64,000 bases of DNA from Methylorubrum rhodinum (GTDB taxonomy: Bacteria > Pseudomonadota > Alphaproteobacteria > Rhizobiales > Beijerinckiaceae), in assembly GCF_014199935.1 (NCBI RefSeq), contig NZ_JACHOP010000006.1:186001-250000 (forward strand), read 5' to 3'. Below are positions 52,011-61,993 of the stretch, in pieces. The notes beneath the pieces were generated by a model. The model ran no database searches, was not told the origin of the DNA, and saw only the letters and a program-made list of their open reading frames with translations. Within the stretch, counting starts at the first letter, position 1. Every line of letters starts with the position of its first letter. A program made the position numbers and the translations under genes.

Positions 52011-52792
52011 GCGGCGTCTCCCGGTGCGTTGACGGCGCCTTGAGGCCGGAACCGGCGGTCGTAATCGGGGGCGTAGAGGGCGCTCTCGCGGAAATCCGCC
52101 GGGTCGAGCGCCGGCCCGACCAGGATCAGCGCGGTGCGCTCGATCTTTTCGGCCTTCACCCGCTCGGGGAGCGAGGCGAGCGGCCCGGTCAGCACCCGCT
52201 CGTCGGGCCATGTCGCGCGGAACACCACCGCCGCCGGGCAGTCCGGCCCATAGAACGGCGCGAGTTCGGCGGCGACCGCATCGATCACGTGGATCGACAG
52301 GTGCAGCGCCAGCGTCGCCCCGGTCGCCGCGAAGGCCGCCAGCGTCTCCCGCTCCGGCATCGGGCTGGCGCGGCCGGAGGTGCGCGTGAGCACCAGCGAC
52401 TGCGCCAGCCCCGGCACGGTGAGTTCGCGCCTCAGCACCGCGGCGGCGGCGGCGAAGGAGGGGACGCCCGGCGTCACCGTGTAGGGGATGCCCAACGCGT
52501 CGAGCCGCCGGGTCTGCTCGGCGAGCGCGCTCCAGATCGACAGGTCGCCCGAATGCAGCCGGGCCACGTCCTGCCCACGCGCGTGGGCGTCGGCGATCTC
52601 GGCCATGATCGCGTCGAGATCGAGCGGCGCGGTGTCGACGATCCGGGCGCCCTCCGGGCACCACGACAGGATCTCGGGGGCGACGAGCGAGCCCGCATAG
52701 AGGCAGACCGGGCAGGCGGCGACCCGGTCGCGTCCGCGCACGGTGATGAGGTCGGCGGCACCGGGGCCGGCGCCGATGAAATGGACGGTCAT
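52007..52792 (-). CDS. cobM: Precorrin-4 C11-methyltransferase CobM
   Basis: 261 residues, tetrapyrrole methylase fold: [76 protein letters not shown]. It moves a methyl from SAM to C11 of precorrin-4. ATG 52792 overlaps the cobE stop (ATGA). A longer frame upstream is the cobE shadow. Confidence 0.94.
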   Translation of the reverse strand: MTVHFIGAGPGAADLITVRGRDRVAACPVCLYAGSLVAPEILSWCPEGARIVDTAPLDLDAIMAEIADAHARGQDVARLHSGDLSIWSALAEQTRRLDALGIPYTVTPGVPSFAAAAAVLRRELTVPGLAQSLVLTRTSGRASPMPERETLAAFAATGATLALHLSIHVIDAVAAELAPFYGPDCPAAVVFRATWPDERVLTGPLASLPERVKAEKIERTALILVGPALDPADFRESALYAPDYDRRFRPQGAVNAPGDAA

Positions 52793-53196
52793 GCCCGCTC
52801 GCTTACCCCAGGAGCGGCGGGGGAGGCGAGGGCGCAAGTGGCTGCGGCGCTGGCGATGCGGGGCAAGACCAACCGCGCTCCGGGGCCGGCGGCGGCCAGT
52901 GCCGCCGCCTCGGCCAGCGAGCCGACGCCGCGGCTCGCCCTGATGCGCGCGGAGCGCGTGACGACGCCGGCATCGGCCGCGGCGAGCGCGGCCGGTTCGA
53001 GCCCGAGCGGCGTCAGACCCAAGGCCGCCGCCGCCTCCCAAAGAGGCGCCTCGCCGGCCCGGTCGGCGGCGGTGGCCAGCACGGCAAGCGCGTCCGGCGC
53101 GAGCCCGGCCTCGTGAAGCGCCCGGCGCACCAGGGCGACGATCTCGTCCGGCGCCGTGGCGGCGCGAAACCCCACGCCCGCGACGATTCCGCTCAC
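52789..53196 (-). CDS. cobE: Cobalamin biosynthesis protein CobE
   Basis: 135 residues, CobE/GbiG C-terminal fold: [55 protein letters not shown]. CobE-type proteins are helper proteins of the aerobic pathway, in the same fold as the C-terminal part of CbiG. GTG 53196 is chosen because it overlaps the cobL stop (GTGA), like the other junctions. ATG 53214 would overlap cobL by 22 bases. Confidence 0.85.
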   Translation of the reverse strand: MSGIVAGVGFRAATAPDEIVALVRRALHEAGLAPDALAVLATAADRAGEAPLWEAAAALGLTPLGLEPAALAAADAGVVTRSARIRASRGVGSLAEAAALAAAGPGARLVLPRIASAAATCALASPAAPGVSERA

Positions 53197-54431
53197 GGCT
53201 TGGTCCAGACCCACTGCGTCACCGGCATGGCCGGACGCCAGCCCGTCAGCCCGCCGACCGGCGCGGCATGGGCGACCGAGAGCCGGCGCAGGCGCCCGCC
53301 GGCCTCCGCGTGCGCCGCGAGCAGGGCCGCCTCACCTTCGAGGGTCACGGCGTTGGCGACGAGGCGGCCCGACGGGGGCAGGGCCGCGCGGCAGGCGGCG
53401 AGCAGGCCGGGCTCGGCCACGCCGCCGCCGACGAACACGGCCTGCGGCGCGGGCAACTCCGCCAGCGCCGCCGTGGAGGCGCCGCGCACCACGGTGACCC
53501 GCGCGCCGACGCCGAGGTTTTTCGCGTTGCGCCCGATCCGCTCGGCCCGGTCGTCGCGCCGCTCGACCGCGACGGCGCGGTTGGCCGGATGGCGCAGGCA
53601 CCACTCGATCGAGACCGAGCCGGCGCCCGCGCCGAGGTCCCACAGGATCTCGCCCGCCCGCGGGCGCAGGGCCGAGAGCGTCACGGCGCGGATTTCGGCC
53701 TTGGTGAGCTGCCCGTCGTTCTCGAACCACGCATCGTCGAGGCCGGGGCTCAGGGGCACGATGCGGGCATCCGGTGCCGCCTCGACCTCGATCGCCACCG
53801 TGTTGAGCGGGTCGATGTCGCTCAGCCCGAAGTCCTTTGCGCGGTCGGAGCGCAGGCGCTCGCGCGGGCCGCCCATCGCTTCGAGCACGGTGAGCCGCGA
53901 GGCGCCCATGCCGCGCTCGGTCAGGAGGGTCGCGACCGCGGCAGGCGTCGAGCCGTCCCAGGACAGGGCGAGGAGTCGCGCGCCGGGTTGAAGGGCGGGG
54001 ACAACTCCAAAAAAATCGCGGCCGTGCAGGGTGATGCAGGCAGTCTCGGGCAGCGACCAGCCGAGCCGGGCGGCGGCGAGGCTGAAGGCCGAGGGTTGGG
54101 GGAAGGCCCGGATCTCAGGCGCCGGCACCAGCCGGGCGATCTCGGCGCCGATGCCGAAATGGAAGGGATCGCCGGTGGCGAGCAGGCAGGTCGGCCGCCC
54201 GCGCCGGGCCAGGATCTCGGGATAGGCCTGCCCGATCGGGCTCGGCCAGGGCCGCTCCTCCGCCGTCAGCGGGGCGGCGAGCGCGAGGTGGCGCCGCCCG
54301 CCATAGACCACCTCCGCCGCGTCGAGGGCGGCGGCGGCGGCGGGCGAGAGACCGGCCCGGCCATCCTCGCCGATGCCGACGACGGCGAGCCAGGGGGGAC
54401 TGCCGGGCTCCGGCGGAAGCGGGGCGGTCAT
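53193..54431 (-). CDS. cobL: Precorrin-6Y C5,15-methyltransferase (decarboxylating) CobL
   Basis: 412 residues, fusion of CbiE-like and CbiT-like domains. N-terminal tetrapyrrole methylase: [35 protein letters not shown]-terminal CbiT-like methyltransferase/decarboxylase: [40 protein letters not shown]. It methylates C5 and C15 and removes the C12 acetate carboxyl. It heads the cob operon. No riboswitch was seen upstream, only a dispersed palindrome. Confidence 0.94.
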   Translation of the reverse strand: MTAPLPPEPGSPPWLAVVGIGEDGRAGLSPAAAAALDAAEVVYGGRRHLALAAPLTAEERPWPSPIGQAYPEILARRGRPTCLLATGDPFHFGIGAEIARLVPAPEIRAFPQPSAFSLAAARLGWSLPETACITLHGRDFFGVVPALQPGARLLALSWDGSTPAAVATLLTERGMGASRLTVLEAMGGPRERLRSDRAKDFGLSDIDPLNTVAIEVEAAPDARIVPLSPGLDDAWFENDGQLTKAEIRAVTLSALRPRAGEILWDLGAGAGSVSIEWCLRHPANRAVAVERRDDRAERIGRNAKNLGVGARVTVVRGASTAALAELPAPQAVFVGGGVAEPGLLAACRAALPPSGRLVANAVTLEGEAALLAAHAEAGGRLRRLSVAHAAPVGGLTGWRPAMPVTQWVWTKP

Positions 54432-54490
54432 GGCCGGGACTGCACGGGGAGGGTCATCGGAGCCTGCTCGCCTGAGGTCTCCCGCCCATC

Positions 54491-54606
54491 CCCCTCATCC
54501 TGAGGTGCCGTGTCAGCGGCCTCGAAGGAGGGCTCCAGATGGCGCTGCGATCCCTGGAGCCCTCCTTCGAGGCCTCCGCTGCGCTCCGGCACCTCAGGAT
54601 GAGGGG
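54491..54606. repeat. Long nested inverted repeat
   Basis: Outer arms CCCCTCATCCTGAGGTGCC (54491-54509) and its exact complement (54588-54606). Inner 21-base arms at 54518-54538 (starting GGCCTCGAAGGAGGGCTCCA) and 54554-54574 are also exact complements. The whole forms an about 40-bp stem with one internal bulge. It lies upstream of cobL and looks like a dispersed extragenic palindrome. It may also shape cobL leader RNA. Confidence 0.75.
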
Positions 54607-54673
54607 ATCGGGTGGGACAGGAGCGTCCTCCCTGCCGCGAACCGATCCGGCCCGTCAAATCCCCTATGATGAG

Positions 54674-54698
54674 GCGGGCCGGCTTCGCGCCGGCCCGC
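54674..54698 (-). terminator. Hairpin terminator after oxlT-like gene
   Basis: Arms GCGGGCCGGC (54674-54683) and GCCGGCCCGC (54689-54698) with a 5-base loop, just downstream of the oxalate-antiporter-like gene on the minus strand. The following CTCATCATAGG has few T residues, so efficiency is uncertain. Confidence 0.55.
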
Positions 54699-54706
54699 GC
54701 TCCTCG

Positions 54707-55999
54707 TCAGACCGCCGGCCGGGCGGCGAGGGGGGCGGCGGCCTCCGGCACGGCCGGGCCCGCGACGCCGAGATAGGCGCGCCGGGCGGGTTTCAGGACG
54801 AACCACGCCAGCGCCGCCACGACCAGATCGAGGCCGATGGCGATGCCGAAGACCGGCACCCAGCTTCCCATGCCGTCGTGGAGCAGAGCCGCGACGGGGC
54901 CGCCGAGCAGCGAGCCGACGCCCTGGGCCATGTAGAGGAAGCCGTAATTCGTCGTGGCGTGCTTGGTCCCGAAGGTGTCGGTCAGGGTCGAGGGGAACAG
55001 CGAGAAGATCTCGCCCCAGGCGAAGAACACCAGCCCCGAGAGCAGGGCGAAGGCATAGGCGTTCTCGCGGAACATCAGCAGCATGCAGATCGCCACCGCC
55101 TCCAGCGCGAAGGCCACCGTCATGGTGTTCTCGCGGCCGACATGGTCCGAGACCCAGCCGAAGAACGGCCGGGTCAAGCCGTTGGTGATCCGGTCGAAGG
55201 TGAGCGCGAAGGGGAGCGCCGCGAAGCCGAACACGATGGCGTCGGCGACGCCGAATTCCTTGGCGAAAGATGCGAAGTTCGCCACCACCATCAGACCGCC
55301 GGTCGACATCATCGCCATCATGGCAAACATCAGCCAGAACAAAGGGGTGCGCAGCATCTGGGCCGGCGCCACGTCGCGGGCCGCGCTCGCGACCTTGTCG
55401 GCCGGGATCGCGGGCGTCTCGCCGGGCCTGGGGTTGCGCAGGCCGAGCGCGGCCACGACGCCGATCACGGCCATGATCGCGCCGAACACCAGCAGCGTGT
55501 GGCGGTAGCCGGAGGACGCGATCATGTCGGTGATCGGGAAGGTGGTGGCGATGGCGCCCATGCCGTAGCCCGCCGCGACCACGCCCGCCGCGAAGCCGCG
55601 CCGCTCGGGGAACCAGCGCACCACGAGGCCGACGACGCCGACATAGACGATGCCGGTGCCGAGCCCGCAGAGCAGGCCGTAGCTGGCGTAGAGGCCCCAC
55701 AGCGTCTCGACCTTCGAGGCGGCGACCCAGCCGAGGCCGGAGAGCGCCGCACCCAGAGCGATCATCGCCTTGGCGCTGAACCGCTCGATCAGCCAGCCCT
55801 GGACCGGCGAGAAGAAGGTCTGGAGCACGATCAGCAGCGTGAAGGCGACCTGCACCGCGGGCAGGCTCGCCCCGGTGGTCGCCTGGAACGGCTTCACGAA
55901 CAGCGTCCAGACGTATTGCGGGCTGGAGATCGTCATCATCACGATCAGGCCCAGGGCGAGCTGGATCCAGCGGGTCCGGTTGGATGTCGTATCCATCAT
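54707..55999 (-). CDS. MFS carrier, oxalate/formate antiporter (OxlT) type
   Basis: 430 residues, 12 membrane helices. OxlT-subfamily pattern: RWIQLALGLIVMMTISSPQY, VWTLFVKPFQATTGASLPAV and QVAF, RWFPERRGFAAGVVAAGYGM, DRITNGLTRPFFGWVSDHVG. The subfamily exchanges small carboxylates such as oxalate and formate. In a methylotroph this would fit C1/C2 acid transport, but no formyl-CoA transferase or oxalyl-CoA decarboxylase gene is nearby. Separated from cobL by a terminator and repeat. Confidence 0.85.
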   Translation of the reverse strand: MMDTTSNRTRWIQLALGLIVMMTISSPQYVWTLFVKPFQATTGASLPAVQVAFTLLIVLQTFFSPVQGWLIERFSAKAMIALGAALSGLGWVAASKVETLWGLYASYGLLCGLGTGIVYVGVVGLVVRWFPERRGFAAGVVAAGYGMGAIATTFPITDMIASSGYRHTLLVFGAIMAVIGVVAALGLRNPRPGETPAIPADKVASAARDVAPAQMLRTPLFWLMFAMMAMMSTGGLMVVANFASFAKEFGVADAIVFGFAALPFALTFDRITNGLTRPFFGWVSDHVGRENTMTVAFALEAVAICMLLMFRENAYAFALLSGLVFFAWGEIFSLFPSTLTDTFGTKHATTNYGFLYMAQGVGSLLGGPVAALLHDGMGSWVPVFGIAIGLDLVVAALAWFVLKPARRAYLGVAGPAVPEAAAPLAARPAV

Positions 56000-56126
56000 T
56001 CACTCCTTGACGGCTCCGGCCCGCCGCAAGGGATGTGCCAAACTCTACGTTCGCCTCGCCTGCCGTGATCCTTCCGGATGCCTCGCTGGCCGGCCCCGAC
56101 ACCGGGCAAGACCTTTCGACAAAGCG

Positions 56127-56972
56127 TCAGGCCCGCGCCGAGACGAGCCAGCAGGCGGCACCGAGCTCGACCGGCCCACCGCCCGACAGCTTCGCGAACA
56201 GATCGACCACGGTCCGCAGGGCCGCCTCCTGCACAGCCGGGTCGCGCTCGCGCAGAAGGCGCGCGATCGGCCCGCGGGTGACGACGAAGCCGGCGGCGTC
56301 TTCCGGGGTGTCGCCCACCCGCATGGTGCGGTTCACCGGCTCGAAGGCGATGTCGCGAAAGCCCGCGCCGTCCAGGATCGGCCGCAGGGTCTCGCGCAGG
56401 GCGAAGCGGAACGGGCCCGGCGCATCGGGCAGCGGCGGCTCGGCATCGGGCAGGAGCGGCATCACCGCCGTGCGGGGCAGGGCGACCCAGGTGTTCTCGG
56501 CCATCGCCCGCCAGCAGAGGAAACGCAGCCGCCCGCCCTCCTTGAGGCTCGCCCGGATGTTGGCGAAGGCGGCCGCCGAATCGTCGAAGAACATCACGCC
56601 GAAGCGCGACAGGGCGTGGTCGAACCGCATCCCGAAGGCGTGGCTCTGCACGTCGGCTTTGAGCCATTCGATCGCGGCGCCGCCGGCCGGTTCCGCGACG
56701 GCGCGCGCCCGCGCCGCGTCGAGCAGCGGTTCGGACACGTCGGCTCCGGTGACATGGCCCTCGGGCCCGACCTGCCGCGCGGCCCGAAGCGCCGTCTCGC
56801 CCGCGCCGCAGCCGATATCGAGAACGTGCTCGCCGGGCGCGAGGCCGGACGTCGCGAACAGGGCTTGCGTGAACGGCGCGAAGGCGGCGTCGAGCGCCCG
56901 GTGGTTTTCGGCCCAGCGCTGCCCGACCTCGCCGTTCCAGTAGTCGATCTGGGCTTGGTTGCCGGTGTCCAT
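56127..56972 (-). CDS. Class I SAM-dependent methyltransferase
   Basis: 281 residues. Motif I HVLDIGCGAGETALRAARQV, then TGADVSEPLLDAARARA and FDHALSRFGVMFFDDSAAAF. The start MDTGNQAQIDYWNGEVGQRW is typical of UbiE/COQ5-like small-molecule methyltransferases that begin with a W-N-G/W-A motif. Substrate unknown. The upstream open frame on the same strand is a shadow of the gamma-glutamyltransferase. Followed by a 127-base gap to oxlT. Confidence 0.88.
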   Translation of the reverse strand: MDTGNQAQIDYWNGEVGQRWAENHRALDAAFAPFTQALFATSGLAPGEHVLDIGCGAGETALRAARQVGPEGHVTGADVSEPLLDAARARAVAEPAGGAAIEWLKADVQSHAFGMRFDHALSRFGVMFFDDSAAAFANIRASLKEGGRLRFLCWRAMAENTWVALPRTAVMPLLPDAEPPLPDAPGPFRFALRETLRPILDGAGFRDIAFEPVNRTMRVGDTPEDAAGFVVTRGPIARLLRERDPAVQEAALRTVVDLFAKLSGGGPVELGAACWLVSARA

Positions 56973-57040
56973 GCGACGCGTCCTGCTGCTTTTCAGGGCT
57001 CCGCCCTGACCCGCCAAAGGGCTTGCCCTTTGGGAACCCG

Positions 57041-58636
57041 TTACAGGCCCTCGGCGCCGCCGTCCGAGCGGGGGTCGTGCGTGGCCTCGATGCGGCGGTT
57101 GTTCGCGTGGCGCACCAGCATGCCGGCGTGGCCGAGCGAGTCGACATAGGCGCCGCCCAACTCCTCGATGTCGTGGCCCATGCGCTCGAGCGCGGCGATG
57201 CAGGCCGGATCGAACCGGTCCTCGACCTTCACCGAGAGCGATTCCGCGCCCCAGGTCCGGCCGTAGAGCAGGCGCGGGGCATCGACCGCGTCGGCCACCG
57301 ACATCCCGTAATCGGCGTAGCGCGAAAAGATCTGGGCCTGGAATTGCGGCTGCCCATCCCCGCCCATCGAGCCGTAGGCCATCACGCGGCCGTCGTCGAA
57401 GCAGGCCAACGCCGGGATCAGGGTGTGGAACGGGCGCCGGCCCGGCTCCAGCGGGTTCACGGCGTTTGGATCGAGCGAGAACGACATGCCGCGGTTCTGC
57501 CAGCAGATGCCGGTCGAGGGCAGGACGCAGCCCGAGCCGTATTCCCAGTAGACCGACTGGATGAACGAGACGGCCATCCCGTCGCCGTCGATCGCCCCCA
57601 TCCACACGGTGTCGCCCTCGCCCGAGCGCACCGGGATGCTGCTGGCGCGGCCCATGTCGATCAGCGCGGCTTCCCGGTCGAGCCGGCGCGGGTCGAGGAA
57701 GGCGGCAGGATCGCCCGTGAGGCGGTCGAAATCGGTGACGAACCGGTCGCGGATCGCGAAGGCCCGCTTCGTCGCCTCGATCAGCCCGTGATAATGCGCC
57801 GTGCTCTCGGCCTGGCGCACGTTCAGCCGCTCGAAGATCCCGAGGATGATCAGCGCCGCGAGCCCCTGCGTGGGCGGGGGGAAGTTGTACAGCATGGCGT
57901 CGCGCCGCCGCAGCGACAGCGGCGCCCGCTCGCGGGCCGCGTAGGCCTGGAGGTCGGCCCGCGTCACCGGCGCGCCGAGGCGCTCCAAGTCGGCGGCGAT
58001 CTCGCGGGCAATGTCGCCGCGGTAGAAGTCGGCGAGCCCCGCATGGGCCAACTGCGCCAGCGTGTCGGCGAGCTGGGGCTGGCGCCGCAGCGCGCCCGCC
58101 GCATAGGGTTTGCCCTCGCTCAGGTAGGTGGCGGCAAAATTCGGTGCGTCGTGGAGCGTGTCGAGTTCCTTCGGCACGTAGCGCGCCTCGGACGCCGAGA
58201 CCGGGCAGCCCTCGCGGGCGTGGCGAATCGCGTCGGCGAGGATCGCGTCGAGCGGCAGCCGCCCGCCGAAGGCGCGGGCCATGGCGAGCGCCAGCTCCCA
58301 GCCGCCGACCGTGCCGGCCACCGTCACCGCCGCGTCGGGGCCGCGGGCGGGGATCGCGTCGACCTCTCGCTCGCGGTAGCGCGCCCGCGTCGCCAGGGCG
58401 CCCGCCGGGCCGCAGGCCTCGATGCTGCGCACCCGGCCCCCCTTCTCGCGGATCAGCCAGAAGCCGTCGCCGCCGATCCCGTTCATGTGCGGGTAGACCA
58501 CGGCGATGGCCGCCGCCATCGCGACCATCGCCTCGATGGCGTTGCCGCCCTGGGCCAGCACGCTCTGGCCGGCTTTCGCCGCGAGCGCGTGGGGCGCGGC
58601 GACGGCGGCGTGGGCGAAGACGGGGGTCTCGGGCAT
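57041..58636 (-). CDS. ggt: Gamma-glutamyltransferase, cytoplasmic (YwrD-type)
   Basis: 531 residues, Ntn-hydrolase. Autoprocessing and nucleophile Thr343 in SGEGDTVWMGAIDGDGMAVS. Substrate-loop motifs are GSGCVLPSTGICWQNRGMSF and SLDPNAVNP, and the glycine pair appears in MAYGSMGGDGQPQ. It transfers or hydrolyses the gamma-glutamyl group of glutathione and similar compounds. No signal peptide is present and the length is slightly short, both typical of the YwrD-like cytosolic branch rather than periplasmic GGT. A hemi-autonomous operon with the methyltransferase is possible (68-base gap). Confidence 0.9.
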   Translation of the reverse strand: MPETPVFAHAAVAAPHALAAKAGQSVLAQGGNAIEAMVAMAAAIAVVYPHMNGIGGDGFWLIREKGGRVRSIEACGPAGALATRARYREREVDAIPARGPDAAVTVAGTVGGWELALAMARAFGGRLPLDAILADAIRHAREGCPVSASEARYVPKELDTLHDAPNFAATYLSEGKPYAAGALRRQPQLADTLAQLAHAGLADFYRGDIAREIAADLERLGAPVTRADLQAYAARERAPLSLRRRDAMLYNFPPPTQGLAALIILGIFERLNVRQAESTAHYHGLIEATKRAFAIRDRFVTDFDRLTGDPAAFLDPRRLDREAALIDMGRASSIPVRSGEGDTVWMGAIDGDGMAVSFIQSVYWEYGSGCVLPSTGICWQNRGMSFSLDPNAVNPLEPGRRPFHTLIPALACFDDGRVMAYGSMGGDGQPQFQAQIFSRYADYGMSVADAVDAPRLLYGRTWGAESLSVKVEDRFDPACIAALERMGHDIEELGGAYVDSLGHAGMLVRHANNRRIEATHDPRSDGGAEGL

Positions 58637-58891
58637 GAACGGGACTCGATGCTGATACGGACAAATCCGGCTCGGAAGGCAGAATCAGGACCACGCGGCG
58701 GCCGCGACGGCAACCTCGATCCTGTCGTCGCTGACGCACCGGCGCGACGGGCCATGCCGGTTGGCTTGCGCGAGGCTTGAAAAAGGTTCCGCGTGACGCC
58801 TTCGTTTTTCTCGATGTGGCGGAAAAGGGACTGTGCAGCCGGCCGGCAAATGACATCATGATCCGCGGCGAATCGGCGGACACCTTATCCC

Positions 58892-59182
58892 ATGAAGCAG
58901 AATGACCGGGCGCTTCTTCAAGAGCGCGTGAGAACACTTGTCCTGCGTCACGCCCTCGAAGCAACGCTTCAGCGTGTGGCCGATCTTGCCGGATTTTCGG
59001 CCGAGGAAAGCCTGTTGAGGCTCGAACACGCCATCGTCGGCGCGACCCGCCGGGTCGGCGACATGCCCGGCGATGTCCAGCTCGCCACCCTGGTCGCGGT
59101 CGAGGACGCCGTGGCGGTTGTCCGCGCGGCTTTCGACACGGTGCACCAGCGCATCGAGGCGGCGCCGGCGCTCGCCGCCTGA
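58892..59182 (+). CDS. Small helical hypothetical protein (96 aa)
   Basis: Starts MKQNDRALLQERVRTLVLRH and appears fully alpha-helical (EATLQRVADLAGFSAEESLL, VAVEDAVAVVRAAFDTVHQR). No Cys, signal or membrane segment. Not recognised. It lies 190 bases upstream of htpG on the same strand and could be its co-transcribed neighbour, though the gap is large. Codon use is like its neighbours. Confidence 0.55.
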   Translation: MKQNDRALLQERVRTLVLRHALEATLQRVADLAGFSAEESLLRLEHAIVGATRRVGDMPGDVQLATLVAVEDAVAVVRAAFDTVHQRIEAAPALAA

Positions 59183-59371
59183 CGGCGGCCTGCCTCCCCA
59201 CGTCGCAACTTTCCGTCTCCCCTGCGACGCACGGCGATTGAATTGCCGGCGCGTCATGGGCATATCGCCCCGGCTTTTTCGCGTGGCTCCCACGAGACCC
59301 CGCCGCACCGTCGCCTCCCGGCAAGACGGTCGGCGCTTCGTGGGGCCCGTCCGAGCCAGGGAGGCATCTGC

Positions 59372-61237
59372 GTGAGCGAGACGGTGGAGCGGCACGAATT
59401 CGGTGCCGAGGTCGGGCGCCTGTTGGATCTGGTCGTCCATGCGCTCTATTCCGACCGCGAGATCTTTTTGCGCGAACTCGTCGCCAACGCGGCGGACGCG
59501 ACCGACCGGCGCCGGTTCGAGGCGCTGACCAACGAGGCCCTGGCCCTTCCCCCGGACGCCAAGGTGCTGATCGCCCCCGACAAGGCGGCGCGCACCCTGA
59601 CCATTTCCGATGCCGGCATCGGCATGGCCAAGGACGATCTTGCCCAAAATTTGGGCACCATCGCCCGCTCCGGCACCCGCGCCTTCTCGCAGGCGCTCGG
59701 CGACAAGACGAGTGAGGGCGAGGATCTGCGCCCGAGCCTGATCGGCCAGTTCGGCGTCGGCTTCTACTCGGCCTTCATGGTGGCCGACCGCGTGACCGTC
59801 ACCTCGCGCCGCGCCGGCACCGACGAGGCCTGGACCTGGGCCTCCGACGGCAAGGGCAGCTACACCCTGGAGCCGGCCGCCCGCGAGCAGGCCGGCACCG
59901 ACATCGTGCTCTACCTGAAGGACGACGCCGACGAGTATCTGGAGAGCTACCGGCTCGACCACGTCGTGCGCAAATGGGCCGACAACATCGCCGTGCCGAT
60001 CGCGATCCGCGACGCGGAGGGCAAGGAGGAGGCCGCCAACCGCGGCACCGCGCTCTGGCGCAAGCCCAAGTCCGAAGTCACGGAAGAGCAGTACAAGGAG
60101 TTCTACCGCACCGTCAGCCACGGCTTCGACGAGCCCTGGGCGACCCTGCATTGGCGGGCGGAAGGGGCGCTGGAATTCACCGGCCTCCTGTTCGTGCCGA
60201 GCATGAAGCCGTTCATGGCCGTGGAGGACGACCGCCGCTCCAAGGTGCGGCTGCACGTGCGGCGCATGTTCATCACCGACGAGGCCGAGTTGCTGCCGAA
60301 CTGGCTGCGCTTCGTCCACGGCGTGGTCGACACCGACGACCTGCCGCTCAACGTCTCGCGCGAGATGCTGCAATCGACGCCGACGCTGCAGAAGATCCGC
60401 CGGGCGGTGACCGGCCGGGTGCTCTCGGAGCTGAGCAGCCGCTCCAAGAACGCCGAGAAGGCGGACGAATACCAGAAATTCTTCGAGAATTTTGGGCCGA
60501 TCCTCAAGGAGGGCATCTACGAGGATTACGAGCGCCGCGCCGAGATCGCGCCGCTCCTACGCTTCCGCTCGTCGACGCAGGACGGCTTGACCTCGCTGCC
60601 CGACTACGTGTCGCGGATGAAGCCGGAGCAGGAGGCGATCTACTACCTCGTCGCCGACGACGTGGAGGCGCTCAAGAACTCCGCCCAGCTTGAAGGGTTT
60701 CGCGCCCGCGGCGTGGAGGTGCTGCTGCTCTCCGACCACGTCGATGCGTTCTGGCCCGAGCAACTCGGCAAGTTCGATGACAAGCCGCTGCGCTCGGTCA
60801 CGCAGGGCGCGGCCGACCTGTCGAAGTTCAAGCCCGAGGGCGAGGCCGGCGAGGCGCCGACCGCCGACAAGCTGGTGGCCGCGCTCAAGCTCGCGCTCGG
60901 CGCCGACGTGTCGGACGTGCGCACGACCGACCGCCTCGTCGACAGCGCGGTGGTGCTCGCCGCCTCCGGCTCTGGGCCCGACCTGCAGATGCAGCGCCTG
61001 CTGCGCCGGGCCGGCCGCGGGTTCGGGGGAGGGGCACCGATCCTCGAGATCAACCCGCGCCACGCCCTGATCCGCGCGCTCGATGCCCGCGCCGAGGCCG
61101 GCGAGGACCTCGCCTCCGAGGCCGGCACCCTGCTCGACCTCGCCCGCGTGCAGGACGGCGACACCCCGCGCGACCCGGTCGCCTTCGCCCGCGCGGTCGC
61201 GGCTGCGCTCGCAGGGGGCTCGGCACCGTCGGCGTGA
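59372..61237 (+). CDS. htpG: Molecular chaperone HtpG (Hsp90)
   Basis: 621 residues. GHKL ATPase N-terminal domain: [74 protein letters not shown]. The middle domain has [20 protein letters not shown], and the C-terminal dimerisation domain ends [12 protein letters not shown] 59372 ([20 protein letters not shown]) is preceded by AGGGAGG and is the natural N-terminus; the longer frame upstream has no Hsp90 homology. Confidence 0.95.
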   Translation: MSETVERHEFGAEVGRLLDLVVHALYSDREIFLRELVANAADATDRRRFEALTNEALALPPDAKVLIAPDKAARTLTISDAGIGMAKDDLAQNLGTIARSGTRAFSQALGDKTSEGEDLRPSLIGQFGVGFYSAFMVADRVTVTSRRAGTDEAWTWASDGKGSYTLEPAAREQAGTDIVLYLKDDADEYLESYRLDHVVRKWADNIAVPIAIRDAEGKEEAANRGTALWRKPKSEVTEEQYKEFYRTVSHGFDEPWATLHWRAEGALEFTGLLFVPSMKPFMAVEDDRRSKVRLHVRRMFITDEAELLPNWLRFVHGVVDTDDLPLNVSREMLQSTPTLQKIRRAVTGRVLSELSSRSKNAEKADEYQKFFENFGPILKEGIYEDYERRAEIAPLLRFRSSTQDGLTSLPDYVSRMKPEQEAIYYLVADDVEALKNSAQLEGFRARGVEVLLLSDHVDAFWPEQLGKFDDKPLRSVTQGAADLSKFKPEGEAGEAPTADKLVAALKLALGADVSDVRTTDRLVDSAVVLAASGSGPDLQMQRLLRRAGRGFGGGAPILEINPRHALIRALDARAEAGEDLASEAGTLLDLARVQDGDTPRDPVAFARAVAAALAGGSAPSA

Positions 61238-61269
61238 GGAGGGCAGCGTGATGAGGGAAGGGGCGCGGA

Positions 61270-61488
61270 TCAGATCCGCGTCCCGTCGTCCCTCGGCGGC
61301 GAGCCGCAGCGGAAGCGGGCGACCCGCCAGCGGTCGCCATGGGCGTTCTGCCACGCCGCCATCTGCGGCTGCGCCACCGCGAGGCATTGCTGCGGCGTGA
61401 CGATGTCCTCGTTGAAGCGGTGGACCCGTATCACGCAGTGGGTCGGGTTGGCGACCATGCAGGTCATGAAGTAGAGGCCGTAGAGCAT
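61270..61488 (-). CDS. Small conserved-looking protein (72 aa)
   Basis: Reads MLYGLYFMTCMVANPTHCVI, RVHRFNEDIVTPQQCLAVAQ, PQMAAWQNAHGDRWRVARFR, CGSPPRDDGTRI. A short hydrophobic N-terminus and three later Cys suggest an exported, disulfide-bearing protein. The pattern resembles small hypothetical proteins remembered from Rhizobiales, so I judge it real. It converges on htpG with a 32-base gap. Function unknown. Confidence 0.6.
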   Translation of the reverse strand: MLYGLYFMTCMVANPTHCVIRVHRFNEDIVTPQQCLAVAQPQMAAWQNAHGDRWRVARFRCGSPPRDDGTRI

Positions 61489-61711
61489 GCGGTGAGGCTC
61501 CGTGACGTCGTGAGCATCGCCTCCCGGGCCGTGTCGTTTCTTGATGATTTGCCGAGAAAGCACATCGCAAACGGTGTGCCGAAGGTTCCGCCGCAGCGTT
61601 GCGCGGATTGCACGGCCGGGACGCTGTTGTTGCGGTGCAACATTCTCGATGAGGCAACTGGCTCGACCGATCGACGTTGACACCCTCGCCCCCACGCGCG
61701 AACAGCGAAGC

Positions 61712-61993
61712 ATGACCGTCGATGCCTCCCGCGATCCGCAGACCGCCCGCCGCGACAAGCGGATCGTCTGGGGCATCGCCGGCCTCGTCGCCGCGACCGT
61801 GCTGATCGGCGCCCTCGCGCCGTCCGGGCACAAGCCCGCCGCGCTCGCCCCCGCCGACGATCCGGCCTGCGCCGAATGGGGCGACGGCTGCAAGGTCTGC
61901 CGCCGCCTCGAGGCCGGCGCCGCCTGCTCGCTGCCGGGCATCGCCTGCACGCCGGGCACGATGGCCTGCCTGCGCGCCACGGGAGAGCCGTGA
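61712..61993 (+). CDS. Single-span membrane protein with a Cys-rich tail (93 aa)
   Basis: One hydrophobic helix at about 18-37 (RIVWGIAGLVAATVLIGALA) and a C-terminal tail with seven cysteines (PACAEWGDGCKVCRRLEAGA, CSLPGIACTPGTMAC). With a basic N-terminus inside, the tail is probably periplasmic and disulfide-bonded or metal-binding. The GTG of gluQRS overlaps its stop by 4 bases (GTGA), so the two are coupled. Not recognised as a named family. Confidence 0.65.
   Translation: MTVDASRDPQTARRDKRIVWGIAGLVAATVLIGALAPSGHKPAALAPADDPACAEWGDGCKVCRRLEAGAACSLPGIACTPGTMACLRATGEP

Noticed and set aside
56127..59324. A single 1065-codon minus-strand frame joining the methyltransferase to upstream sequence.
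   Set aside because: Only the last 281 codons resemble a protein family; the rest is a shadow of the gamma-glutamyltransferase, so no fusion is claimed.
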